Shown piece after piece: positions 10,601 to 20,665 of a stretch of 64,000 nucleotides of DNA. This stretch comes from Ostrinia nubilalis. Its lineage: Eukaryota > Arthropoda > Insecta > Lepidoptera > Crambidae. Position numbers and translations under genes: made by a program. A model generated the notes under the pieces. It had not been told where the DNA came from. It saw only the letters and a program-made list of their open reading frames with translations, and ran no database searches. Position 1 is the stretch's first letter, and the number at the start of each line of letters is the position of its first letter. Location of the stretch: positions 7,212,001-7,276,000 of the forward strand of contig NC_087109.1 of assembly GCF_963855985.1 (NCBI RefSeq). The letters are read 5' to 3'.

Positions 10601-13600
10601 ACATTTTGCGATTCATTTTACTAGCATTCACTTCATCTTAACGTATGGTAAAATGTAGTGTTTGGCCTACACTCCCCACTTTGACCAGACGGGTTTTTTA
10701 ATCGGTAAGTTTTTCATAGTAGATCCCCTGAATGTGGGGAGAGACCCACATAACCCGCCCACTTATGGAAATGCAATCGAACTCATTTTCTAAAATACTT
10801 ACAGCACTCTTCTTTTAAAACTTCCAGACCGCAAGAACCCTCCCAAGAAGGCAGCTAAACAGGTGACCCTAGTAGAGAAGATTCTCTCCAGCACGAGAAC
10901 CATCTGTTCAGTGCGCAAGGAGCGGGAGAACATTGATCTGTGTCCCAGCTGCATGTGGGGACCGAGAGTGGGGTAAGATACTTCTATTATAACTAGCTGT
11001 GCCCGCGACTTCGTACGCGTTAAATACAAATGAGTAGGTCATCTTCATAGAAACGCACCGAGCGCGCCAATACGTATGCGGCGCGCACGCACACACTGAC
11101 AAAATTCGGCGCAACACCCCGCTAATCCACACTAAATTCGCCACGTTTCTATGAAGATGACCTACTCATTTGTATTTACTCTGGTATGCGTGAAAACCCG
11201 TTTTCACAACATTTTTCATTGTTGCTCTGCTCCTATTGATCGTAACGTGATGTATAGCCTATAGCCTTCCTCGATAAATGGGCTATCTAACACTGAAAGA
11301 ATTATTCAAATCGGACCAGTAGTTTAGCGCGTTCAAGTAAACAAACAAACGCTTCAGCCTTATAATATTAAGTATAGATTGAAAACAGTACTTTGTGCAG
11401 TTATTATAGGTGCTATTTTTCTACAAATCTGTTATCCTAGGCGCAGACCACCACCGATTTTTAGTTGGTTGTAGGTCGGGCTGTTGATCAGTATGGAGAT
11501 GTATGAAAGTGCGCACATTACGCCGTATCGGCCGATTCTTCATACTTAGAATCGGGCCCAACTATCGGCCTACTAAAAGTCGATGGTCTGCGCTTAGATT
11601 TAAGCATCCTGTATGACTAAAAGTAGTCTAAACTAAAAGTAGGGGTGTTTTTTCTCAAATCAACAGGTAAAAACAAAGGTAGGTACATAGATTTTATTGT
11701 AAATGCAAAATATATCTAAATTACCAATAAATGATAATTTAACAAAAGATGTGTTAAAAATCTTATCATTTTACGTGACTAACGTAGCCATCACAAAATC
11801 TAAGTATGTAAATAGGTAAAAGCTTTTATTGGCATCAATGAAATCGTTAATATAGGGGCCTAGAATAGCGAGATAATGAGTAGTGATTAAAAATTGAGAA
11901 TAACTCTATTTTGGATTAATTAGGGATGTTTCCTGTGTAAAAAAGCAAAAGTTAGAATAATAAAATTAGTCCGTCGGTTCAAAAAATACACGTATTTTTA
12001 ACTTTTTCAAACTACTGAAAATTGAAAGAGATAAAAGCGCGCCAATGTTCAAAAGAAGAGGCTTGTGACGTCAAGACGTGCGTAAAAGTGTAGCACTTTG
12101 TGACGTCACGCGGAACTTCAACGCATCATAACTTCGTAATTACTTGTTTGATTGACAAATTAAAATACGTGCCCAATCTTTTTTTTTATATATTTTTTTT
12201 TTAGGAAACTAGCCTTTTCAAAAAGTCGGTGGTGTCAATAAAGTCCAAAATCGTTCCAGCTACGACGACGTAGTCTTACTAAATTCGCTTTTATTTCTAT
12301 TGCCAATAAAGTCCAAAATCGTTCCAGTTACGAAGACGTAGTGTGGCACAAGCAATATCTTACTAAGTTCGCTTTTATTTCTGTTGTCAATAAAGTTTCA
12401 AAATAAATCTAGCTACGACGACGTAGTTACCGTGACGTAGTCTCAAGTCTGGCACAAGCCATAGCTTACAAGCTCCTCTTTATTTCTGTTGTCAATAAAG
12501 TTCAAAATCATTCTAACTACGACGACATTCTTGCTAAGTTCGTCTTTACCTATATCTTTTGTCAATAGAGTCCAAAATCGTCCAAAATAATTCCAGCTAC
12601 GACGACGCGACGTAGTGTTACTAAGTTCGTCTTTATATCTATTGTCAATAAAGTCCAAAATGGTTGCAGCTACGACGACGTAGTGTGGCACAAGCTGGGC
12701 ACGTGCGCGTGGTGGCCGGCCCGGGTGCTGCCTCCGGGCTGCGTGCCGGCCTGCCTGCTGAGCAGGACCCACTCGCCGCGCCAGTGGCCGCTGCAGTACT
12801 ACGGTGAGTCGCTAACATTTACTACATTAGCCACGCTAAAGGATTGTTCTATCTTTCTTAAAGTTTCCAGAGCAGAAGCACGACCTCTTCGCTAGCTATA
12901 GTCTGGTCTGTGAGAATTTTGTCCAATGACCCCAAGCTACCCATCCTTATCGCTCGCGCGTAATTATATTGCTGTCGCGACTGTGCGACGGGCGCCCGCA
13001 GTGAGTGTGCGAGCGCGACAGTAACATAATTACGCGCGAGCGATAAGGATGGGTAGCTTGGGGTCATTGGAAAACATTCTACGTGCTCACAGACCGGGCT
13101 TTAGACGGGTTGGAGAGATCAGGTGTACGCATATTAACAAATATTTCTGTTAGATGTGGTTTACTACTCGGTTTGTAATTTTGTATTAATGTCCTTTGTG
13201 TGTTATGTGCTTGGGTAACTACTTGCTTAATGTGTAGAACATTTGAATTGGGTCCATTTTGTATCTGGGAAGAAATTTGTATTTTTAACTGACTTGATTG
13301 TCTTCATGTACTAATATCACAAAAATAGGACAGTTTTAATTCCGAAATCACTTCGCTTCAGCATTTTCTATTCACGAAGCGATTTCGCCATTATAACTGT
13401 CACTATGTCTAACCCCCCTAGAGTAGGTACGCTAAACTGCTCTTTGGGGGATGCGTGACAGTTATAATTGCGAAATTGCTTCGCTCCGGCGTTTCTGCGC
13501 AGTCTTACTTTGTCTACCTAAATACCCTGGTGGTTGGTATCTAACATTGCCCGGGTATAGGTACACTAAACTACTCGTGGGGGGAGGCCAACCGCATGTG

Positions 13601-16600
13601 CCTGTTATACCTATTGTCCCCTTAGACAAAGTTACAAACGTGACAGTTGTAAGTAATTCAGATATCAGTTCACACCGGCATTTTTCTTTCGCTCCGTGTA
13701 CTAATCAAAACTGTCATGCACGAATGCTACTTTATCCACTTTAGTCCACTTTTTTGCTCCGTGAAGTGATTTCTAAATCAAAACTGTCACTTTGTCTAAC
13801 TCCCCTGGTGGCTGGTGTATAATATTGCTGGGTGTAGGTACACTAAACTACTCGTGGGGGGAGGCCAACCGCATGTGCCTGTTTCTGCCGAGCCACACGG
13901 CGGCGCTTGAGGGCGGCGACCCGATGCGGCAGCAGGCCGTGTTGGACGCCTGCGACGATTATATCGCTGTATATCTGACGTAAGGCCTTACTAACCTCAG
14001 TGGTTTGTAAATTGACCACCATTGACCAATAATTTTAAGGCACAACTTCTCGAAGGTCTCGTATTACAAAGCCTTATTAATAGCCTCGGTCGATGATAAA
14101 TTGATTCACCAAACAGATAGACAATGAGGGTTTACGCGTATGAAAGATCCGCTAGATGGCGGGACGTGGATGTGGGGTCCGACTGCTGCGTGATTGGTGG
14201 ATTTTGACATATCTGTCAATGTCATGTCAAAAATAACCAATCATGCAGCATTTGGACCTCGCGTCTACGTATTGCCATCTGGCGGATTTTTCTTACGCGA
14301 AAACCCTCATTAGACAAAAAGCTACGGTGTGTATTACAGAACGAAAATAAACTCCATTCAATTTCAAGCATACTCGTAGATTGAGGCTTTGATTTATTTG
14401 ATATTTATTCGTATTAGTTATATCAATCAGAGGACAGAATCTATGACTTAGTTTTAAACTGCGTCCTAGAAAAGAAACATTCTTTTTGAGAATTCTTGTA
14501 TTGGAATTGGAATTATTGGTTAATGGGCACATTTACGCCACATTGATCTGAAGCTTTTATAAAATCAAGACTACTTTTGTATTCGTTCTTTTGATACGCT
14601 TTTGAAATTATTTATCTGATTTTGCATGTTGAATAATTTTATTTATGTTGACAATGTCGTGGATCGACTGCTTAAATATCAATGTTAATTTTATACTTTT
14701 TGACTGCATTTGTTCTTTTGACACGTTTTTTTAATTGTTTATTTGATTTTGCATGTTGAGTAGTTTTATTTATGTTGACAATGCCCAGGGTTGAGTACTT
14801 ATTCATAACACACCTATGTTATTTCTCACTGAACTCGATTCTATTTAGCATACAAAGTTGAGTATTGCATGTTTAATAATTGTGCAAATGTTCAGGTGTT
14901 TCAGTAATCTTTTAAGGTTGTATAAAACAAGAACGCATAAGTAAATGTCTTGCGAGACAATAAAATTATATAAGTATGTGGTTTTCAAAATCATATCTTT
15001 TATCTATAAAGATATCAATCAATCTTTAATCTGAAATCATTAAATTACCAGTGACGCAGGCGCAAGATTATGCCGATATTTGATTTAATTTTTAATAGAT
15101 CGTAAAAAAACGTTTAAAAATCGATCGATCATGTCCTGACAGCTTTACCTAGGCTAAGCTGATAAAATCAGCTGCAAATTATTGATTAATCTTTAATTTA
15201 AGCCTGGTTGATAAATAATTTTGTAGAAAGTGATATCTTGATTGTGATAATAAATCTATTAATTCTTTTGATTTGAATAACCTTGATTGTGTTTACCACC
15301 CTTGGACATAACGCCACCTTGTCCCAAACTTAGCAAAGTTTGTTATATGGATGGATATTTAAATACATTTTGAAATGTGTTTAACAAATCAATTTGCTAT
15401 ACTATTTGTCACATTAGTAAGTGCATACGAACCAGTTGGTTTACATTGAAAACAACAAAATTCCAATTGCAACGCTTTATTTCTTTTTAAATAAAAATAA
15501 TACTTTTGTTTTATATTCAACGTCTAGCAAAAGCAATGTGTGATTACACAATTTAAAAAAATATTTTGTACTTAAATTTAAAAGAACATAACAATACACA
15601 CAGACGTACATAAATACAGGGTGTAATGTACAGATTGGCAGAAAACTTTAAAATTACTGTCCTAAACTTGATATACCATATTTGGCGCTTATGAAACAGG
15701 CTGAAAACTAGTTTTGCCAATCCATGGACTTGAATCTATTCATTTCATATTACTAACCATAATATAGATTTAAGAATAAAAATGGCTGGTTTAAAACTTG
15801 ATTATTGCTATAATTGGTAATAATAATAATAACTGAAAGTATAGCCTTAAGTAATCACAAAATTTTTTGCAAATCTGTGCCTTTACGCCCTGTATACATT
15901 TTTATAAAATTATCACAATCTCAATGTTACATTACACATTTTCTCTCCATTGTCACGTTTGAGGTGATAATCGAAAGATTTCATGTTCGATGTATAGGTT
16001 ATATGGCGCAGTTACACTATGCGGGAAATTAATTGAGACAGTGTAAACGCGCACTTCAGTTAGTTTCGCCGTGCGTCGCTCATACTTCGGTGTGCGTACT
16101 CGCGCTTCGTCTCGGTCAATTTGCCGCATAGTGTAACTGCGCCAATAAGGATATCTTTGTTAAAATACCCACACCGAGTCAAACTGTACAGTCTACGTCA
16201 AAAATATCCTTCCAATGCTTAATAATAACTTTACATTTTCATACAGTACAAACCCCATACGGCGTAACTGTTAAGATGTTTCTAGTACTGTCGCCAGCAA
16301 ATCAACAACAAAATTACAAACTTCCCCAATCGATTTTCAATTTTATCCATTTAGATTTAAGGTTGAAATTCGTGGTAGGTTGATGTGCTCTCGACAATAC
16401 AAATCTTAAGCTTGGCACTTGAAGTGCAGCTTTAGCCTTATATAATAGTTAAAAAGCTTATTCCATACATTTAAGAAATACTTGCATTAATTTAAATTCA
16501 TTCACATTACATTATACTACAGTATATTTTAGCACACATTGCACAATCTAGAGTGGAAAATTAAAATCTCAACATGAATAATAAGTTCAACCTTTAAATT

Positions 16601-16848
16601 GACCTTATTTTGTTCAGCCAAATAAATTTGTTCGTCGGATGAAAAGAAACCATAATATGTTTGCTTTAAAAGTACAAAAATGCTTTTGACATTTTTACTT
16701 CGCGCTAGTTGAAGCTAACTAAAGGTTGCATAATTTTATTATTGTCGGTTAGGATTTGCTAATTTAATTTATTCAGTGTTATTTTTCAGGAACATTTTAT
16801 TCCTTGTCTTACAGAAATACCAAGTACATTTCGGATCCGACAAAGAAG
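7699..16848 (+). CDS. NSD/Mes-4-type PWWP-PHD-PWWP protein, central and N-terminal exons (3' end not found)
   Basis: Eight exons with consistent phases: 7699-7813, 7901-8100, 8479-8859, 9111-9258, 10828-10972, 12670-12803, 13838-13979 and a 34-nt candidate 16815-16848 (433 codons). The start is the ATG of MSIYHWKLGDVALAK, the first residues of a PWWP/Tudor-like fold that closes with ERLWLPYTCLHLA. A PHD finger follows, with CLVC at residues 249-252, CPNC at 261-264, H269, C272 and CPSC at 320-323. It runs directly into a PWWP domain (DDVVWHKLG, then AWWPA near 343-347, then NYSWGEANR). PHD running straight into PWWP is the arrangement found before the SET domain of NSD histone H3K36 methyltransferases (Drosophila Mes-4), which act on transcribed chromatin. 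No AWS or SET exon was seen after 16,848, so this is either an incomplete model or a gene that lost its catalytic half. Three of its exons are echoed in neighbouring introns. The family call is fairly sure; the last exon is weak. Confidence 0.72.
8899..9060. mobile_element. Helitron 5' end joined to a Harbinger-like MITE fragment
   Basis: TATACTAATATTATAAATGC followed by GAAAGTAACTGTCTGTCTGTC is the usual start of lepidopteran mini-Helitrons. From about 8,940 it continues with GATTGGTTCG.. and GCGCACTGTGAGACCTCATA, the right half of the CGCCCGTATT MITE family. Both are partial, in the intron between NSD exons 3 and 4. Confidence 0.6.
9232..10345 (+). repeat. Tandem echoes of the PHD-exon 3' half and its splice donor
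   Basis: The stretch coding SSFHPVC..EWLVTII plus the donor site is repeated downstream of the true exon. The nine donors, counting the true one, lie near 9259, 9383, 9510, 9630, 9784, 9944, 10065, 10186 and 10338. The last has lost the GTAAGT consensus. One copy (about 9826-9943) is longer and restores most of the PHD-coding segment from LHIPWCLVC onward. Most echoes change the AAG codon of the exon to AGG, which creates a pyrimidine-rich tract followed by TGCAG. The short segment between that AG and the donor therefore looks like a 26-nt mini-exon. Copies 7 and 8 are nearly identical over about 120 bp, so duplication has continued recently. Confidence 0.9.
10410..10530 (-). mobile_element. 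Helitron 3' end fragment
   Basis: CTAGCGGCCGCCCGTGACTT and CGTACGCGTGAA match the CTAG-terminated end of the Helitron family at 10,993. The other end is not found. Confidence 0.5.
10993..11378 (-). mobile_element. Mini-Helitron inserted between A and T, split by a MITE
   Basis: Read on the minus strand it starts TCTATACTTAATATTATAAG and ends CGCGGGCACAGCTAG. Flanking plus-strand bases are A at 10992 and T at 11379, with no target duplication. TC start, CTAG end and A/T target are the Helitron rule. It is non-autonomous. A MITE lies inside at 11,021-11,178. Confidence 0.8.
11021..11178. mobile_element. Foldback MITE inside the Helitron
   Basis: Arms of 35 bp, TAAATACAAATGAGTAGGTC... and exact complement, around a GC-rich centre. 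It interrupts the Helitron between its CGTACGCGT word and the rest. Confidence 0.85.
11438..11597. mobile_element. TAGGCGCAGACCA-family MITE, intact copy
   Basis: TAGGCGCAGACCACCGAT at the left mirrors TCGATGGTCTGCGCTTA at the right. Internal inverted CGGCCGAT/ATCGGCC words. Reference for the broken copy at 37,221. Confidence 0.75.
12240..12690 (+). repeat. Tandem echoes of the PWWP-exon acceptor edge
   Basis: The sequence around the 3' splice site of the PWWP exon (AG at 12668-12669, then CTACGACGACGTAGTGTGG) is repeated upstream at about 12260, 12328, 12413, 12517 and 12597. The copies are spaced 68-104 bp and separated by variants of TTTATTTCTATTGTCAATAAAGTCCAAAA. Four of the five upstream copies keep an AG before the exon-like bases. 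The copy at 12328 extends through GTGTGGCACAAGC, matching the exon deeper than the others. None continues into the rest of the PWWP-coding sequence, so they cannot encode the domain. Confidence 0.9.
12899..13103. mobile_element. Long-armed foldback MITE after the PWWP exon
   Basis: Arms include GTCCAATGACCCCAAGCTAC and continue for over 55 bp to CGCGCGTAATTAT, with very few mismatches. They extend outward to an imperfect GTCTGGTCTGTGAG pair. Centre is GC-rich (GCGACGGGCGCCCGC). Confidence 0.85.
13395..13890 (+). repeat. Tandem echoes of the exon after PWWP (acceptor edge)
   Basis: The true acceptor and exon start at 13838 (TAG then GTACACTAAACTACTCGTGG) are copied at 13561. There about 46 exonic bases, coding TLNYSWGEANRMCL, are identical, and the AG and upstream context are preserved. 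A more diverged copy lies at about 13424-13445. The copies alternate with a second repeated segment containing CAAAACTGTCAC or its complement and GAAGTGATTT-like sequence. If the 13561 copy were used as an exon, it would reach a stop codon soon after the duplicated bases. Confidence 0.85.
14124..14310. mobile_element. MITE with ATGAGGGTTT ends
   Basis: ATGAGGGTTTACGCGTATGA at the left mirrors TTACGCGAAAACCCTCAT at the right, with inner AGATGGC/GCCATCT and TTTTGACAT/ATGTCAAAA pairs. About 187 bp, non-coding. Confidence 0.75.
16004..16144. mobile_element. MITE with TGGCGCAGTTACAC ends
   Basis: Inverted ends TGGCGCAGTTACACTATGCG and its complement enclose about 140 bp with no reading frame. It is a short non-autonomous inverted-repeat element in the intron before the last candidate NSD exon. 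Confidence 0.7.
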
Positions 16849-16983
16849 GTAAGTTAAGAAGTTAAAACACTGGTATGGTAAAGGTTTTTATACGTGGAAT
16901 CACTAATCTAAAATTTATTCTAACGTGTAATAAATATTAAAATTTTGGCCTGTCTGTGCCAAAACGCTCCAATCATCAATGTA

Positions 16984-17111
16984 TACAGTCAGCGTCAAAT
17001 AGTTCGTGTCACCCAAAGTGGCCAAAATCTCAGCCTTATTCCAATTTTAACAAAGACGTGTTGCGAATTTTGGCTACTTTGGATGATACGAACTATTGGA
17101 TGTTGACTGTA
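16984..17111. mobile_element. Small inverted-repeat element with TACAGTC ends
   Basis: TACAGTCAGCGTCAAATAGT at the left is mirrored imperfectly by ACTATTGGATGTTGACTGTA at the right. The arms are about 45 bp and continue through an inverted TTTGG..CCAAAATC segment. The ends resemble Tc1/mariner-derived MITEs. Confidence 0.65.
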
Positions 17112-17949
17112 CCAGGATTAATGTTAATCACCGTTTGTTTCAAAGCCCAAAACAAATTCGCTAGAGGATAAATTTTCCTCAACATGTATCAAACGACATT
17201 GGACGCTTGACTTAACACATGTAACGTTTAGATGTTGACGACATACTACGACATTTCCCGATTTGTTCAGAAATGTCGAATTTAATGGTATTTGCCGACT
17301 TCTGGACAAATATTGGACCAATTTAGCACAAACAAGACCAAGGTACAAGTAAATTGCACTTGTTATTGTTATTTTTAGAATTGACTCATTACGTCTACAC
17401 CCACGGGTGCTCGGAACTACCATACATCTATGGTTTTATAAAGGCATCGCTGTATTAAATTAAAATAATCTAAACGCAAACATTCACTAATTTTCACGCC
17501 ATATTATAATCTTATTTAAAAATATAATACAGGGTGTTAAGGTCTAATATTTATTTTTGTTAAAAATAAACATTAATTTAGTCGAAGTTCAGCATCCGAA
17601 ACACCCTGTATACATGTGTAATATCCATATCCGTATATACCAAGTTAAGTCAATATTCCGAATCATCACTCGACAAACGCGCTCCGTTCTACACACAGAT
17701 ATTATATCTATATCTGTGGTTCTACACATGTTAAAAAAGTATAAACAGATACATACAGATAAATAAAGATCACAGACATCAACAAGTACATTAACTTTAA
17801 TTAACCGTCTCTAAATTGATTGTTTATTATGAGGGATTGAACATTTACAATGGAATTTTTGTACAACACATAATAAAAACATAAAAATATTTAACACAAT
17901 GACAAATGTGTCGTTTACTATAGCGCTTCACTGAGACAGTGCTTGAGGT

Positions 17950-18066
17950 ATAGGAGCGGCACAGGAGGGGTGATTTAGACATAATTATTATGCCGTGAGA
18001 GAGCATACAAATCTGAAGTCTCGATGACGTTTGACGTAACAAAAAACACCCTCCCGTGCCGCTTTA
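17950..18066. mobile_element. Small inverted-repeat element with AGCGGCAC ends
   Basis: GGAGCGGCACAGGAGGGGTG at the left is mirrored by CACCCTCCCGTGCCGCTTTA at the right, about 117 bp apart. No coding content. It lies between the converging NSD-type and TMEM165 genes. Confidence 0.55.
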
Positions 18067-18165
18067 ATAAACGTTTGTAACAATGTTCAATCCGTCATAA
18101 TAAAGCAGCAATATAACAATATTTCACAGCTTATCAGAAGCAGTATGCCATCATAATATAGGTAC

Positions 18166-19147
18166 TATAGCCTGACCAGGAACATAAAAACCCTGGCATA
18201 GAGGCGCGTCAATTGCATTTGATAGTGCAACACTGAGTACAGTCGTACCTGTGTTAAATTAATAGGCTAACTTTATGTATCAGGATTCAGGATTACGGGC
18301 TAATTTGATATTTTCATAAATTAACGAAAAAATATTATTAAGGTAACCCGATTTAAATAAATTAAATGAAACCATCAATCGAACTAGTAGATTTATTTTA
18401 TTACTAGCTTTCCGCCCGCGGCTTCGCCCGCGTGGAATTTTGTTTGTCACAGAAAAACTTTATCGCGCGCGTCCCTGTTTCAAAAACCGGGATAAAAACT
18501 ATCCTATGTTCTTTCCCGGGACTCAAACTATCTCTATGCCAAATTTCATCAAAATCGGTTGCGAGGTTTAAGCGGGAAAGCGTAACAGACAGACAGACAG
18601 ACAGAGTTACTTTCGCATTTATAATATTAGTTGGGATGGGATTCATCAATAATCAAATTCAGAACTTGAATATTCAACTGCAATGTCTGCTCATGAACGC
18701 TTCAAACTCGGTACTTCTTTCCCAATCCCATAAAATTCAACACTTAGAAAGTGACAAAATTTTTAAAATAGGTAGTTGAAACAAACCACAGCTAATTTTC
18801 ATAGTGGACTGTACTATACGATAAACATGTCAATCAATTTGACAACCTTTGTCGGAAACATTATTCAATGAAAATATTGTCCGAACCCTTAGTATTTCTC
18901 TTCGACAAATACTTTAACACATAGTGAACCACTTTTCTTTCACGACTATAAAAATATTTTAGCAATTTAATTCATAAAACCAATTGCGCACATTTAAAAT
19001 AAAGTTTGTTTACACTTTGACAGCAATAGACTGACATGCAAGGTGACATGTCAATGAAGTTTTCAGTTACTGTTGCCATTAAAAGAAATTAGTACCATTA
19101 GTTTTCCGCAACATGGCGAGGGTTTTTATGTTCCTGGTCAGGCTATA
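18166..19147. mobile_element. TATAGCCTGACCAGG-family element, copy 2
   Basis: Collinear with copy 1 in opposite orientation, with both terminal repeats intact. It is interrupted once by a mini-Helitron at 18,404-18,641. Its sequence at the two insertion points of copy 3 is uninterrupted, which proves those insertions. Confidence 0.87.
18404..18641 (-). mobile_element. Mini-Helitron (lepidopteran Lep1-like)
   Basis: Read on the minus strand: TCCCATCCCAACTAATATTA at the start, a (CTGT)n stretch, then CGCGGGCGAAGCCGCG, a 3' hairpin about 10 bases before the terminal CTAG. It sits precisely between A and T of the host element, shown by comparison with copy 1, with no duplication. Confidence 0.87.
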
Positions 19148-20665
19148 AATAGTAAACTGGGTGCATTTGAAATCATTAAACCAAAATTAAATAATATTCA
19201 CATGCCGACAACATCTTTTGTGTAAATATCCTAACATGGTTACTAAATTTTTAATAAAATCTGAACAGAAGATATAAAGAAGTAGGAAAGGCCAAATATG
19301 GGTTTAGAATACCAAAGGTTGTCTATGTTTCTTAGGCACATAGACAAACGCTGAGTAATAGTCATAAACATAGCACACAATAGAAAACGGTACTTTACAT
19401 TGTGACCGCAAATAATGAAAGAAATGAGTTGCCTTATTTGCACGGACTTATCTGTAATAGTGCATGTAAAACACTGGTGACTTCATATTCTGACATCAGT
19501 TATATGCCTAAAGGTATTAAAATGGTGTGATTCTGCCATGAATACCTCGAAATATTTAGTTTTGACTGAACTGTCCTAGTGAGACATCTTCTTAATCCAT
19601 CCATCCATTCATCTCACACATAGGGAGATACTAGCATGAAGGACAGAGCAAGATAAGACCCGAAAATACAAAATGAAGTAGGAAATAAACCCACAAAAAA
19701 GGCCTTATGTAATCCTCAAGATCCATATTTTAAAACTAAAATCGTGTTAAAAATAGAGAAGTTTCAATCGATTCTGACGTAGAAATATAGGTACAATACA
19801 AGACAACATTTGTTAGGAGTTATGTTTATGTTTTAAAGTTTATAAGAACTTGTGTGTCTTCATTTTCAGATTGGAAACTTCTTACGTTTTTAACATTCAT
19901 GTGCATCTATTTATATCAAGACAAAAAAAACTTGTTATCGGCATGTAACATGACTGATGATCTACTTCGACCGATATTGATGGCACACCGACTCAGTCAG
20001 TAGGTACTTCAGGACAACACTATCTTCGCGTAAATGACATCGCAAGCATCAAGTATGTTCGGTCACGTACACCAAAAGGCTGATCATTATCGAATTGATA
20101 ATGTTCCAGCTGTAGGTATCGCATGAAGTATGCGAGCTTTACTGGATTTTATAACACATTATTATGACAAGTCTCAAAGACAGATAAAATATCTAATTTG
20201 AGTTTTTCCGGAGAATTGCACACTCACTACGTACTCAATACAATATTTACTCTACATTAGTGACACTTCTGTTGTCTCTAAAGTTGGTAATTTTCTTCTT
20301 ACTGAATGCTATTATAGCGCTGTCGAAACAATATTTTGATGGTCTCATTATTTCATATCCGTTAGAAAAATCCTTATAAGCACAACAGAAGTCCCACAAA
20401 TATCTAACTAAACCTCTTAATCATAGAGATAAAAATATTTTCACAGTCGAGCTCATTCATTAACGGTATCCCGTCCACGGCTTTTACTTCAATAACTGTC
20501 AACACAGTTATTTACTTGTTACCACACATACTAATTACACCAAGATAGTGCTATCCCAAGTAAATAAATGCATCAAATATAGGTACAATCCATGGAAGCT
20601 ACAACAACAATGCACATTTACATCTATACAATATTGTAACTTACACTTTACAGGCCGCTGCGAGT

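Larger units (their letters stand above)
17112..20665. other. Convergent intergenic region
   Basis: Between the last candidate NSD exon and the TMEM165 stop codon I see no supported exon. The region holds the small repeats listed separately (17,950-18,066 and 18,166-19,147) and otherwise AT-rich DNA that probably includes the 3' UTR of TMEM165. No SET-domain motif was found here on the plus strand. Confidence 0.5.

Noticed and set aside
17340..17457. Plus-strand text LTHYVYTHGCSELPYIYGFIKASLY after an AG, resembling an esterase C terminus or a terminal exon of the NSD-type gene
   Set aside because: In the phase required by the exon ending at 16848 it gives an immediate stop, and there is no upstream esterase exon.
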